Of a stretch of DNA of 36,438 nucleotides, positions 1 through 6,240 are shown piece by piece. The translations under genes and the position numbers were made by a program. Position 1 is the stretch's first letter; each line of letters opens with the position of its first letter. Location of the stretch: positions 1 through 36,438 of the forward strand of contig NZ_JTEV01000036.1 in NCBI RefSeq assembly GCF_000786105.1. Direction: 5' to 3'. The notes under the pieces are model-generated. The model was not told the DNA's origin. It ran no database searches and saw only the letters and a list, made by a program, of their open reading frames with translations. The DNA is from Bdellovibrio sp. ArHS. GTDB lineage: Bacteria > Bdellovibrionota > Bdellovibrionia > Bdellovibrionales > Bdellovibrionaceae.

Positions 1-2
1 GG

Positions 3-326
3 GTGGTTGTGGCGAATTACAGTGTTATTTTTTCTAAAACGATTGTCGGCGAGATCACCGCGGTTGAGCGTGTAGAGTTGCCAGTTGCTTTGGTCACCAG
101 AGCAGAAGGTGATATTACTTCCAAAGTTTTTTCTTTCGCAATTGGTATTAAAGATCAGAAAACCGGAGAAATCTTCACCGCGTCTTCAGAAGATCGTCAA
201 TGGGCTGTTGCGCAGAAAGGACAGTGTGCTCAGGCAGAGTTCCTGCCTTATCCGCCTTGGCAATTCACGAAGAAAGATACTTATTTCGGCGCTCGACTGG
301 TGAAACTCTATGAGTGTCCGAAGTAA
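3..326 (+). CDS. Hypothetical protein, 5' end cut off by window edge
   Basis: This open frame runs from the first bases of the window to a TAA at 324-326. A GTG at position 3 can serve as a start, but only two bases lie before it, so no ribosome binding site can be judged and the true start may be outside the window. The visible 107 residues hold no motif I recognise. They look like a compact mixed alpha/beta or beta-rich domain with two cysteines (one in GQCAQ, one in the last few residues), without a hydrophobic segment. The next gene starts 12 bases after the stop, so the two may be co-transcribed. No function is assigned. Confidence 0.55.
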   Translation: MVVANYSVIFSKTIVGEITAVERVELPVALVTRAEGDITSKVFSFAIGIKDQKTGEIFTASSEDRQWAVAQKGQCAQAEFLPYPPWQFTKKDTYFGARLVKLYECPK

Positions 327-338
327 GGTTTTGCGCCC

Positions 339-1154
339 ATGTTAGAGCTTTTGCTGCTTGTCACAGCCATCGGTGCGGGATTTCTTGGGGCTTTATTAGG
401 GCTTGGCGGCGGTCTAATTATCGTTCCGGTTTTGACTTTGGTTTATCATGTCGACATTCGTTACGCTATCGCCGCAAGTCTGATTTCGATCGTGGCGACA
501 AGTTCAGGGGCAGCCGCCAGTTATCTGAAGGATTCTTTGACCAATCTTCGTTTGGCCGTTTTTCTAGAGATCGGAACCGTGGCCGGAGCCATTGTCGGAT
601 TTTTCATTTCGGCCTACATTCAAGCCAAGTCTTTATTTCTTCTCTTCGGTCTTTTGCTACTGTTTTCAGCTCTTATGATGTTGCGAAAAAGAGCCGAGCA
701 TTTGACGGCGGAAAATCACCCTTGGGCTGAGTCTTTGAAGTTGAATGGATCTTATCCTGAAGGGGACGGTCATTGGGTGGACTACAAAGTGCAGAATGTG
801 CCCTGGGGACTTTTTGCGATGTTTGGTGCGGGAATTCTTTCCGCGCTTCTCGGAATTGGTAGCGGCATTTTTAAAGTTCTGGCGATGGATGGGGCGATGA
901 AGTTGCCCATCAAAGTGTCTTCGGCGACCTCAAACTTTATGATTGGTGTGACAGCTTCTGCCAGCGCGGGGGCGTATCTTTTGCGAGGGGATGTGCATCC
1001 CGAAATCGCGGCACCAGTGGCGGTGGGGATTATTGTGGGGTCTTTTGTTGGGGCAAAAGTCATGACGAAAATGCCAGCCAAGCGCATTCGCCAAATTTTC
1101 GTGGTGGTTTTGGCCATAGTTTCTATTCAGATGATCGTGAAGGGGCTGTCATGA
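339..1154 (+). CDS. TauE/SafE family sulfite/organosulfonate-type exporter
   Basis: This is a 271-residue polytopic inner-membrane protein. It shows the duplicated glycine-rich signature of the TauE/SafE family: GALLGLGGGLIIVPVL near residue 20 and SALLGIGSGIFKVLAMD near residue 170, each at the head of a bundle of hydrophobic helices. Family members export or take up small sulfur anions such as sulfite, sulfoacetate or taurine-related compounds, but the substrate here cannot be read from sequence. The ATG at 339 follows an AAGG about ten bases upstream. The stop overlaps the start of the DUF1634 gene (ATGA), a pairing often seen for this family and suggestive of a two-component membrane system. 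Confidence 0.88.
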   Translation: MLELLLLVTAIGAGFLGALLGLGGGLIIVPVLTLVYHVDIRYAIAASLISIVATSSGAAASYLKDSLTNLRLAVFLEIGTVAGAIVGFFISAYIQAKSLFLLFGLLLLFSALMMLRKRAEHLTAENHPWAESLKLNGSYPEGDGHWVDYKVQNVPWGLFAMFGAGILSALLGIGSGIFKVLAMDGAMKLPIKVSSATSNFMIGVTASASAGAYLLRGDVHPEIAAPVAVGIIVGSFVGAKVMTKMPAKRIRQIFVVVLAIVSIQMIVKGLS

Positions 1155-1546
1155 CCGTCAAAGCTGTTGGTTCCGAAGCGGAAAAGAACTTGAATCGTCT
1201 TGAGTATCGTATCAGTCAGCTTTTGCGAAGCGGGGTGCTTTTTGCGGGGATCTTTCTTCTGGTGGGCTGGTTGTGGCTGCGTTGGAACGGGGCAAACAAC
1301 TTGTCTTCTTTGACAGAATACCGGCCGACATCTTTGTGGGAAAGCTTGCAATGGGCGTTTCTGATGAAAGACCGGGGACTCCTTATTTCGTATGCGGGGC
1401 TAATTATTCTGGTTTTGCTCCCGGTGGTGCGTGTTTTTCTCACAGGAATTTTGTTTTTGAAGCAGCGAGAGAATAAGCTCGCGATCATGGCTTTCGCCGT
1501 CTTCATAGCTCTTGTCGGTAGTTTCTTCTTGGGGATTGACCTCTAA
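1151..1546 (+). CDS. DUF1634 family membrane protein
   Basis: This 131-residue protein has three predicted membrane helices, at roughly residues 25-45, 75-97 and 105-128. The first follows a short charged cytoplasmic N-terminus with the phrase RLEYRISQLLRSGVL, which is typical of DUF1634 proteins. Its start overlaps the stop of the upstream TauE/SafE gene by four bases, so translation is probably coupled. DUF1634 proteins are commonly encoded next to TauE/SafE exporters, and a role as accessory subunit is inferred from that. The biochemical function is unknown. Confidence 0.8.
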   Translation: MTVKAVGSEAEKNLNRLEYRISQLLRSGVLFAGIFLLVGWLWLRWNGANNLSSLTEYRPTSLWESLQWAFLMKDRGLLISYAGLIILVLLPVVRVFLTGILFLKQRENKLAIMAFAVFIALVGSFFLGIDL

Positions 1547-1566
1547 AGATTCCACGCGAGGCTGTT

Positions 1567-1776
1567 CTAGAATATTTTGTTCGCTAGATATAATGGCAAC
1601 AAAATATACAGGGTCACATCACGAATTAAGTAGTACGCAAAAAAAACCGCGAAGAATTTCCAACCATAACGTTTAATAACGCCCTTGAGGCCTGTGTCTC
1701 GAAAAACTTGCTTGGCTTCGCGGACCACTTGCGGAGTGATGCGATCGAGCAGTTTGATTTTTTTTGAATTCGCCAT
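1567..1776 (-). CDS. Small hypothetical membrane protein
   Basis: This 69-residue reading frame on the minus strand has a lysine- and arginine-rich first half and one long hydrophobic stretch (about residues 42-65, with FFAVFFAYYLIRD and ILLPLYLANK). It is therefore probably a single-pass or hairpin inner-membrane protein. Ribosome binding is not obvious: an AAGGGG lies about eleven bases before the ATG. It converges on the DUF1634 gene with only 20 bases between stops. I do not recognise a family. The clean composition and amphipathic N-terminus make it more likely real than chance. Confidence 0.55.
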   Translation of the reverse strand: MANSKKIKLLDRITPQVVREAKQVFRDTGLKGVIKRYGWKFFAVFFAYYLIRDVTLYILLPLYLANKIF

Positions 1777-1959
1777 ATACAGAAGGCCCCTTAACTGAAG
1801 TCACCTTTCCTTTACAAGGGCTTAGTTCAAGGGGTCAAGTAAAAGGGCAGGACCGCAAAAGAGGGGCTTCGCGGGAGCCTGCTTCTGCTTTTATTTCATT
1901 CTCTATGGTGCGTTTTGTCAATACTAGTAGGTCCTCGGGCGTGGCTCTAGAATTTAAAT

Positions 1960-2445
1960 ATGAATATGAAAAATTTAAAACTGACTGCTTTCGTTAATTT
2001 GTACGGGCTTTTAAAAATTCCTTTGGTTTTATTTGTCAATCCACGTGTGGTGGAATCGACAGAGAAACGCTTTGTTTTGAAAATCCCATTGAATTATCGT
2101 ACCAAAAATCATTTGAACTCTATGTATTTCGGAGCTTTGGGGATTGGTGCTGAACTTTCCATTGCTGCGGCCGCCGTTGTGGCGATTTCCGAAAGTAAGC
2201 AAAAAATTGATTTTATTTTTAAAGATTTTTCGGGTCAGTACATCAAACGCGCTGACGGAGATGTGCATTTTATTTGCGACGAAATCGAAGCTGTGCGCAG
2301 TTTGATTGAAGAGGCCAAGACCAATCCCGCGCGCCTAGAAAGAAAGATGAAGGGTTATGCGGTGGTTCCTAAAACCAACCCGACAGAACCCGTGATGACT
2401 TATGAGCTGACGTTGTCTGTGCGCAATCGATCACTCAAGTCCTAA
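1960..2445 (+). CDS. DUF4442 family hotdog-fold protein (putative thioesterase)
   Basis: This 161-residue protein resembles the DUF4442/PaaI-like hotdog family. The central phrase LNYRTKNHLNSMYFGALGIGAELS matches the family pattern, in which an asparagine-histidine-x-asparagine segment leads into the long hotdog helix. Hotdog proteins of this group are usually acyl-CoA or acyl-ACP thioesterases, but DUF4442 members are largely uncharacterised and the substrate is unknown. Start choice is uncertain: ATG codons occur at 1960 and 1966 with no strong Shine-Dalgarno sequence before either. Its 3' end overlaps the convergent nitronate monooxygenase gene by 15 bases, so each gene's tail is antisense to the other. 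Confidence 0.72.
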   Translation: MNMKNLKLTAFVNLYGLLKIPLVLFVNPRVVESTEKRFVLKIPLNYRTKNHLNSMYFGALGIGAELSIAAAAVVAISESKQKIDFIFKDFSGQYIKRADGDVHFICDEIEAVRSLIEEAKTNPARLERKMKGYAVVPKTNPTEPVMTYELTLSVRNRSLKS

Positions 2446-3429
2446 ACTGGAAAGCTGTTTCACGCTTTGATCATATTCGGTGACGAGTTTGTTATAAATC
2501 TCTTTCACCGAAAGAATATCTTCGACCAAGCCCACGGACTGACCGGCGGTCCATACCGTTTTCCAAGTGGGTTTGCTGGCTGCTTCTTCCAGGGATTTCA
2601 TTCCCATGAGATGAATCAAGGGCACCATGTATTTTTTGGTCAATTTGTGGTCTTTGAGAACTTTCATTGCCCAGGGAAGATCTGTTCCGATTTTTTGCAC
2701 ATAGGGAGTATTAATCACAGCGGCCGGCGTGCCAGAGACTCGCGTGGTCATCACGATATCCTCGGGTGTGGATTTGATAATGGCTTCCTTGTAAGCGGGG
2801 TCTACCTGGGCTTCCTGGCTTGCGATGAAACGAGTGCCGACGCTGACGCCAGATGCTCCCAATGCCAAGCAGGCCGAGATCATCGAACCATGAGAAATTC
2901 CTCCGGCTGCAATAATCGGAATTTGCAGACGAGTTTTAAGCCACGGAATGAGCACCAAAGGGGAAATGGGTCCGGCATGTCCTCCGGCGCCGCTAGAGAC
3001 CGCAATCACGCCATCAGCACCCATATCTTGAACTTTAAGAGCATGTTCTAAATTAGTGACATCACAAAGAACTTTCGCGCCATTTTTGTGCGCCTCTTTA
3101 ATGACTTCCTTGGGGCTTCCTAAAGAGGTGATGAAAAGATCCACGCCATTATCAAGGGCGTACTTCAGATCTTCGGATTGGCGGGTATTGCTTTTATTAA
3201 CGATGATGTTCACGCCAACGGGTTTCTTGGTGCGACTTTTGATGTCTTTGAGTGCTTCGACATACTTTTCGATAGGTCGATAATTCAAAGCCGGGAAGGT
3301 GCCAATGCCACCACTTTCGCTGGCTTCCACGACAAGGTCGGTGTTGCTGACTAAGAACATAGGGGCGGCGATGATGGGATAATCAATGTTCATCATCTCG
3401 GTGAAAGGCGTCTTGATTTTTTTAAGCAT
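2431..3429 (-). CDS. Nitronate monooxygenase (2-nitropropane dioxygenase family)
   Basis: This is a 332-residue FMN-dependent TIM-barrel enzyme. Family members oxidise alkyl nitronates such as propionate-3-nitronate, detoxifying them. Visible family marks are YPIIAAPM near the N-terminus, the GGHAGP segment with the likely catalytic histidine at about residue 151, and the phosphate-binding stretch IIAAGGISHG followed by ALGASGVSVGTRFIAS. An in-frame start exists upstream at 3483, but I chose the ATG at 3429 because a perfect AGGAGGG sits seven bases before it and the enzyme family begins at this point. That Shine-Dalgarno lies inside a strong hairpin (see separate entry). The gene follows a TetR regulator on the same strand, which probably controls it. 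Members can also be enoyl-ACP reductase II-like, so the substrate is inferred. Confidence 0.87.
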   Translation of the reverse strand: MLKKIKTPFTEMMNIDYPIIAAPMFLVSNTDLVVEASESGGIGTFPALNYRPIEKYVEALKDIKSRTKKPVGVNIIVNKSNTRQSEDLKYALDNGVDLFITSLGSPKEVIKEAHKNGAKVLCDVTNLEHALKVQDMGADGVIAVSSGAGGHAGPISPLVLIPWLKTRLQIPIIAAGGISHGSMISACLALGASGVSVGTRFIASQEAQVDPAYKEAIIKSTPEDIVMTTRVSGTPAAVINTPYVQKIGTDLPWAMKVLKDHKLTKKYMVPLIHLMGMKSLEEAASKPTWKTVWTAGQSVGLVEDILSVKEIYNKLVTEYDQSVKQLSSLGLE

Positions 3430-3474
3430 AAAAAAACCCTCCTGAAGTCCTTTTAAGGATACGAGGAGGGTTTT
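3430..3474 (-). promoter_or_regulatory. Terminator-like hairpin that contains the nmo ribosome binding site
   Basis: The plus-strand arms 3433-3443 and 3464-3474 are perfect 11-base complements (AAAACCCTCCT / AGGAGGGTTTT). An inner stem TCCTT/AAGGA lies at 3448-3459. Read on the minus strand, the second arm is AGGAGGG followed by seven Ts and the ATG of the nitronate monooxygenase. The element has the shape of an intrinsic terminator, yet its 3' arm is also the gene's Shine-Dalgarno sequence. If folded, it would stop transcription coming from tetR or hide the ribosome site. The structure is seen directly; the regulatory role is inferred. Confidence 0.7.
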
Positions 3475-3490
3475 AAGACGCAAGGGAATT

Positions 3491-3509
3491 CTTAAGACCG
3501 GGTCTTAAG
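3491..3509. promoter_or_regulatory. Perfect 19-base palindrome over the tetR stop codon
   Basis: CTTAAGACC-G-GGTCTTAAG reads the same on both strands, with nine-base arms and a single central base. It covers the TAA stop of the TetR gene and lies about 60 bases upstream of the nitronate monooxygenase start. It could be an operator for the TetR protein or a short hairpin in the tetR-nmo transcript. No T-tract follows, so it is not a classical terminator. Confidence 0.5.
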
Positions 3510-4131
3510 GATTCAAGTAGCGACGGATCAACAGGAAGACTTCCTTCTTGATCGCATCTTCACGTTCTTGCGACTGAGGGCCTAATAAAGCCAGGTGCAA
3601 AATGTTATTAAAGCAACTGACGATAAATAGCGCCATCATTTCGCGATCGCGACCTGGGATTGGTGGCATATGCGCCAAGACCGCTTTTTGATAGTGTTCA
3701 AAGAACACGCGGCGGGTATCCCAATAGTCCAGCATCCCTTGGACGCCTTGCAGGGCGGTTCTTAGGGGACGGTTGTCGTGGAAACGTGTAAAGCCAATAT
3801 CAATAAAGGCATGGACTTTAGAATCCAAGTCTGTCGCTTGAAGTTTTGCCAGATTTTCTTCGATATAGGCGAGGTCTTTTTGCAAAAGATCGTCGATAAC
3901 CGCAGCGACAATGGCTTCCTTGTTGGCGAAGAATTGATAAAGGGATCCGATACTCACTCCGGCCATTTCAGCAATCTTGTCTGTCGTGATTGCATGATAG
4001 GGCTCTTGAACGAGAAGTCGGGCACAAGATTCCACAATGCTCGCGACCGTTTCTTTGGACCGTTTTTGCACCGGAATTTTGAGCATATATTTCTTTTCGG
4101 GATTTGTGTGGCTGATTGGAGCAGCACCCAT
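3505..4131 (-). CDS. TetR/AcrR family transcriptional regulator
   Basis: This is a 208-residue one-component repressor. The N-terminal helix-turn-helix spans about residues 22-75, with the typical TetR wording ITTDKIAEMAGVSIGSLYQFFANKEAI. The rest is an all-helical ligand and dimerisation domain. I chose the ATG at 4131 over an in-frame ATG 42 bases upstream because AAAGGAGGAAG sits directly before it. The nitronate monooxygenase gene lies 75 bases downstream on the same strand, so this regulator probably responds to a compound handled by that enzyme and may also autoregulate. The ligand is unknown. Confidence 0.9.
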   Translation of the reverse strand: MGAAPISHTNPEKKYMLKIPVQKRSKETVASIVESCARLLVQEPYHAITTDKIAEMAGVSIGSLYQFFANKEAIVAAVIDDLLQKDLAYIEENLAKLQATDLDSKVHAFIDIGFTRFHDNRPLRTALQGVQGMLDYWDTRRVFFEHYQKAVLAHMPPIPGRDREMMALFIVSCFNNILHLALLGPQSQEREDAIKKEVFLLIRRYLNP

Positions 4132-4198
4132 AACTTCCTCCTTTCGAGGCTTATAAACTTTGCTCGTATTCATATTCGGTCTTTAGGGTTTAATATTC

Positions 4199-4219
4199 AA
4201 TACTAGTACGCAAAGTATT
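4199..4219. promoter_or_regulatory. Candidate operator upstream of tetR
   Basis: AATACT and AGTATT form an inverted repeat with a nine-base spacer, about 70 bases before the TetR start. TetR proteins often bind such repeats in their own promoter region. The arms are short and the region is AT-rich, so this is only a candidate. Confidence 0.25.
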
Positions 4220-4528
4220 AACATACAGTACCAGAGTGCCGGCGGGGAGTACGATTTGACCGAATCTTAACAAAAATAACGAACGTTAGTCTCATTTTAG
4301 TCTAGAATACTTGAAGTCTAGACAATATTGCCAATTAGCAATCAAGAATTAAATGAAAAATGAATTATTAAACACATTTTTCCTTGGGACGCTAAAAATA
4401 TGTTACTCGGATTTCAGATTATTAATAAATATCAGTATAAAATTCATCGGATTTTATCAGATAACTATGCTGAAAATCGCCTGTATTACGCTTTTTTGGG
4501 GTTTTTAAGCCCAGGTATGAAATGTCGT

Positions 4529-4556
4529 ATAGCGCATTGCGCATGCGCTATTTTTC
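4529..4556 (+). terminator. Intrinsic terminator with no assigned gene upstream
   Basis: ATAGCGCA (4529-4536) pairs with TGCGCTAT (4544-4551), and a run of Ts follows directly. On the other strand no T-tract follows, so it acts on plus-strand transcripts. The only sequence it could terminate starts within the tetR-luxR gap. Confidence 0.6.
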
Positions 4557-4669
4557 TTATCACCTCACATTTTAAAAACCCGTCTTTAGGGGCGAAAATA
4601 AATTTAAATCATGATCTGCGTCATCGATTCTTGGGCCAAAGCGAACGAATATAGTCCTCAGGAGGTCGC

Positions 4670-5185
4670 GTGAACTTAAATGAAGTCCTCAATAACGAAT
4701 TAAGTTTGGGCAAGAAGCTAGGCATGTGTATCAAGAATCAGGAAGAGAAAGTTCTTTTCCAGAACGACACATCCATAAAAACCTGTGGACCCATGGTGGG
4801 CCAGGTCTGTAATAAAACCTGCAATGCCCTTTGCAAAAAAATCAGTGAATACTCCGCAGTTTCTCCAGGAATGCATGTATTTAAAGACAGTGAGCTTGAA
4901 GGACAGAAAGTGGACATTATGATCGTCAACGATGGCGATCGCATCACAACTCTTTTGTATCTTCTCGAGGGTCAAGAAGAACAAAAGCAAAAACAAGAAG
5001 CTTTTTTCCGAGAAAAAGGTTTAACGAAGAGTGAACTGCGCATCATGAATATGGTGTTAGAGGGACACACGAATGCGGTGATCGCCGAAAAACTCTTTAT
5101 CTCGAAAGCCACCTTGAAAACGCATCTTAACAACATCTACAAAAAACTTCCCGATTCCATGCGTCCTTCTCAGGGACGCGCTTAA
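4670..5185 (+). CDS. LuxR-type helix-turn-helix regulator with cysteine-rich sensor half
   Basis: This 171-residue protein ends in a LuxR/FixJ-type DNA-binding domain (about residues 118-161, with LTKSELRIMNMVLEGHTN and IAEKLFISKATLKTHLNNIY). The N-terminal half is small and holds five cysteines: C20, then C39, C47, C51 and C55 in a C-x7-C-x3-C-x3-C arrangement. That spacing suggests metal, iron-sulfur or redox sensing, but this is inference. A run rich in Gln, Glu and Lys at 101-111 looks like a helical linker. The GTG start at 4670 is supported by AGGAGGT just upstream. The stop overlaps the convergent universal stress protein gene by three bases. Its targets are unknown; the neighbouring stress gene is a reasonable candidate. 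Confidence 0.82.
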   Translation: MNLNEVLNNELSLGKKLGMCIKNQEEKVLFQNDTSIKTCGPMVGQVCNKTCNALCKKISEYSAVSPGMHVFKDSELEGQKVDIMIVNDGDRITTLLYLLEGQEEQKQKQEAFFREKGLTKSELRIMNMVLEGHTNAVIAEKLFISKATLKTHLNNIYKKLPDSMRPSQGRA

Positions 5186-6156
5186 GGAGCCGGTGTATCG
5201 ATAAAGCGATCTTCCTGCTTGTCATAAAAATGGCGAGTGAGCACATAAACGGGACAGATCGCTTTACGAACCACGTTGCGTGTATAACTTCCTAAAAGGG
5301 CGGCACTCATCGGGCCGCTTTGCGCTTCCATCACGATCAAGTCAGATTGGTGAGTTTCGACCGTAGCCAAAATTAATTCGTCTATGGGCTTAAAGGTGTT
5401 GTCGATATGGAAATGCGCGATTACACCTTCTTTCGCAGCCCAATCCACCCATTGTTGGGCGCGATGTGATTGGGATTCAATTTGGCTTGCGACGATTTGT
5501 TCCAACGTCATCATTTTTCCCTCGTAGTTGTAGACACGGGGACGGGTGTCTAAGTCAAAAAGACTTTCAATCGGGCGAGCAATAGCGTGAAGTAAAAAGA
5601 CTTCCGCATTAAAGTGACGCGCTAAATTCAAGACATGACGGAAGTTGTCTTTAGAATGCTCGCCAAATTCTGTTGGGAAAAGAATGCTGCGACTGCTTTT
5701 TGTTTTTAAAGCGTGACTGCCGACAACACAGACCGGGACTTCGGATTGCAAGAGCAGGCTTTCCGCGAAGCTTCCTAGAAGGAATCTTTGCAGTCCCTGT
5801 CGACCATGGCTGCCGACGATAATAAGGTCGGTGTGGCTTTTGAGTGCATAATTAGAAAGCGTTTCCGCCGCGCCAGCGTGGGACTGGGAAGCGTGCGGGA
5901 TGACTTTAGGATCTTTTAAAAATGGCAGATTGTAGTCGGAAAGCACTTCGCGAAAAAGTGATTCTGCGGTTTTCGAATGATCGGTCACCCATGCCGGGAC
6001 TTCATAGGTGGGAAGCACGATCTCATTCTCTCTGAGAAGATAAAGAGGTTCAATCTCGGCCTGAGATGTTTCATGGAGATGGGTGATGTAGTCAGCCATC
6101 TTTTGATTTAATTCCTTGTTATCCTCAAACGCATCGATCGCCCAGATGATTCTCAT
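5182..6156 (-). CDS. Tandem universal stress protein (UspA family)
   Basis: This 324-residue cytoplasmic protein consists of two UspA domains in tandem. The first (about residues 1-150) ends with the ATP-binding signature GSHGRQGLQRFLLGS followed by AESLLLQSEVPVCVVG. The second (about 155-310) has a degenerate version, AQSGPMSAALLGS then VRKAICPVYVL, in which the first glycines are altered, so it may not bind ATP. Tandem Usp proteins help cells survive stress and growth arrest; the exact role is unknown. The ATG at 6156 follows GGGAGG, but that site lies in an inverted repeat (separate entry). The LtaS-like gene lies upstream on the same strand, 84 bases away, so co-transcription is possible. 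Confidence 0.9.
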   Translation of the reverse strand: MRIIWAIDAFEDNKELNQKMADYITHLHETSQAEIEPLYLLRENEIVLPTYEVPAWVTDHSKTAESLFREVLSDYNLPFLKDPKVIPHASQSHAGAAETLSNYALKSHTDLIIVGSHGRQGLQRFLLGSFAESLLLQSEVPVCVVGSHALKTKSSRSILFPTEFGEHSKDNFRHVLNLARHFNAEVFLLHAIARPIESLFDLDTRPRVYNYEGKMMTLEQIVASQIESQSHRAQQWVDWAAKEGVIAHFHIDNTFKPIDELILATVETHQSDLIVMEAQSGPMSAALLGSYTRNVVRKAICPVYVLTRHFYDKQEDRFIDTPAP

Positions 6157-6158
6157 AC

Positions 6159-6193
6159 GAACCTCCCACGTCTTTATTTTGCGCGGAAGGTTC
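6159..6193 (-). promoter_or_regulatory. Inverted repeat enclosing the usp ribosome binding site
   Basis: Plus-strand 6159-6167 (GAACCTCCC) and 6185-6193 (GGAAGGTTC) are complementary over nine positions with one G-U pair and a 17-base loop. On the minus strand the 3' arm is GGGAGGTTC, which is the Shine-Dalgarno of the universal stress gene. Folding would hide it. The pairing is seen; regulation is inferred. Confidence 0.45.
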
Positions 6194-6240
6194 GGGGTTG
6201 TAAAAGAATGGCAGGTCTCCTCTGTCAGGAAACAAGGGGC

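Larger units (their letters stand above)
4174..4669. other. Intergenic region between tetR and the LuxR-type gene
   Basis: About 500 AT-rich bases separate these divergent genes. An 84-codon frame at 4400-4654 lacks a ribosome site and protein-like composition, and I do not call it a gene. The notable content is a plus-strand intrinsic terminator at 4529-4556, with a smaller hairpin upstream (TGGG/CCCA near 4495-4513). This suggests either a short untranslated transcript or an attenuated leader for the LuxR-type gene. Confidence 0.5.

Noticed and set aside
314-730. A 138-codon frame inside the TauE/SafE gene
   Set aside because: It overlaps a clear membrane transporter in another frame, has arginine- and serine-rich composition typical of a shadow frame, and no ribosome site.
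2467-3051. A 194-codon plus-strand frame opposite nitronate monooxygenase
   Set aside because: It is antisense to a strongly supported enzyme gene, is rich in His, Cys and Phe as antisense frames often are, and has no ribosome site.
4400-4654. An 84-codon frame in the tetR-luxR gap
   Set aside because: No ribosome site, a terminator hairpin lies inside it, and the sequence has no protein-like pattern.
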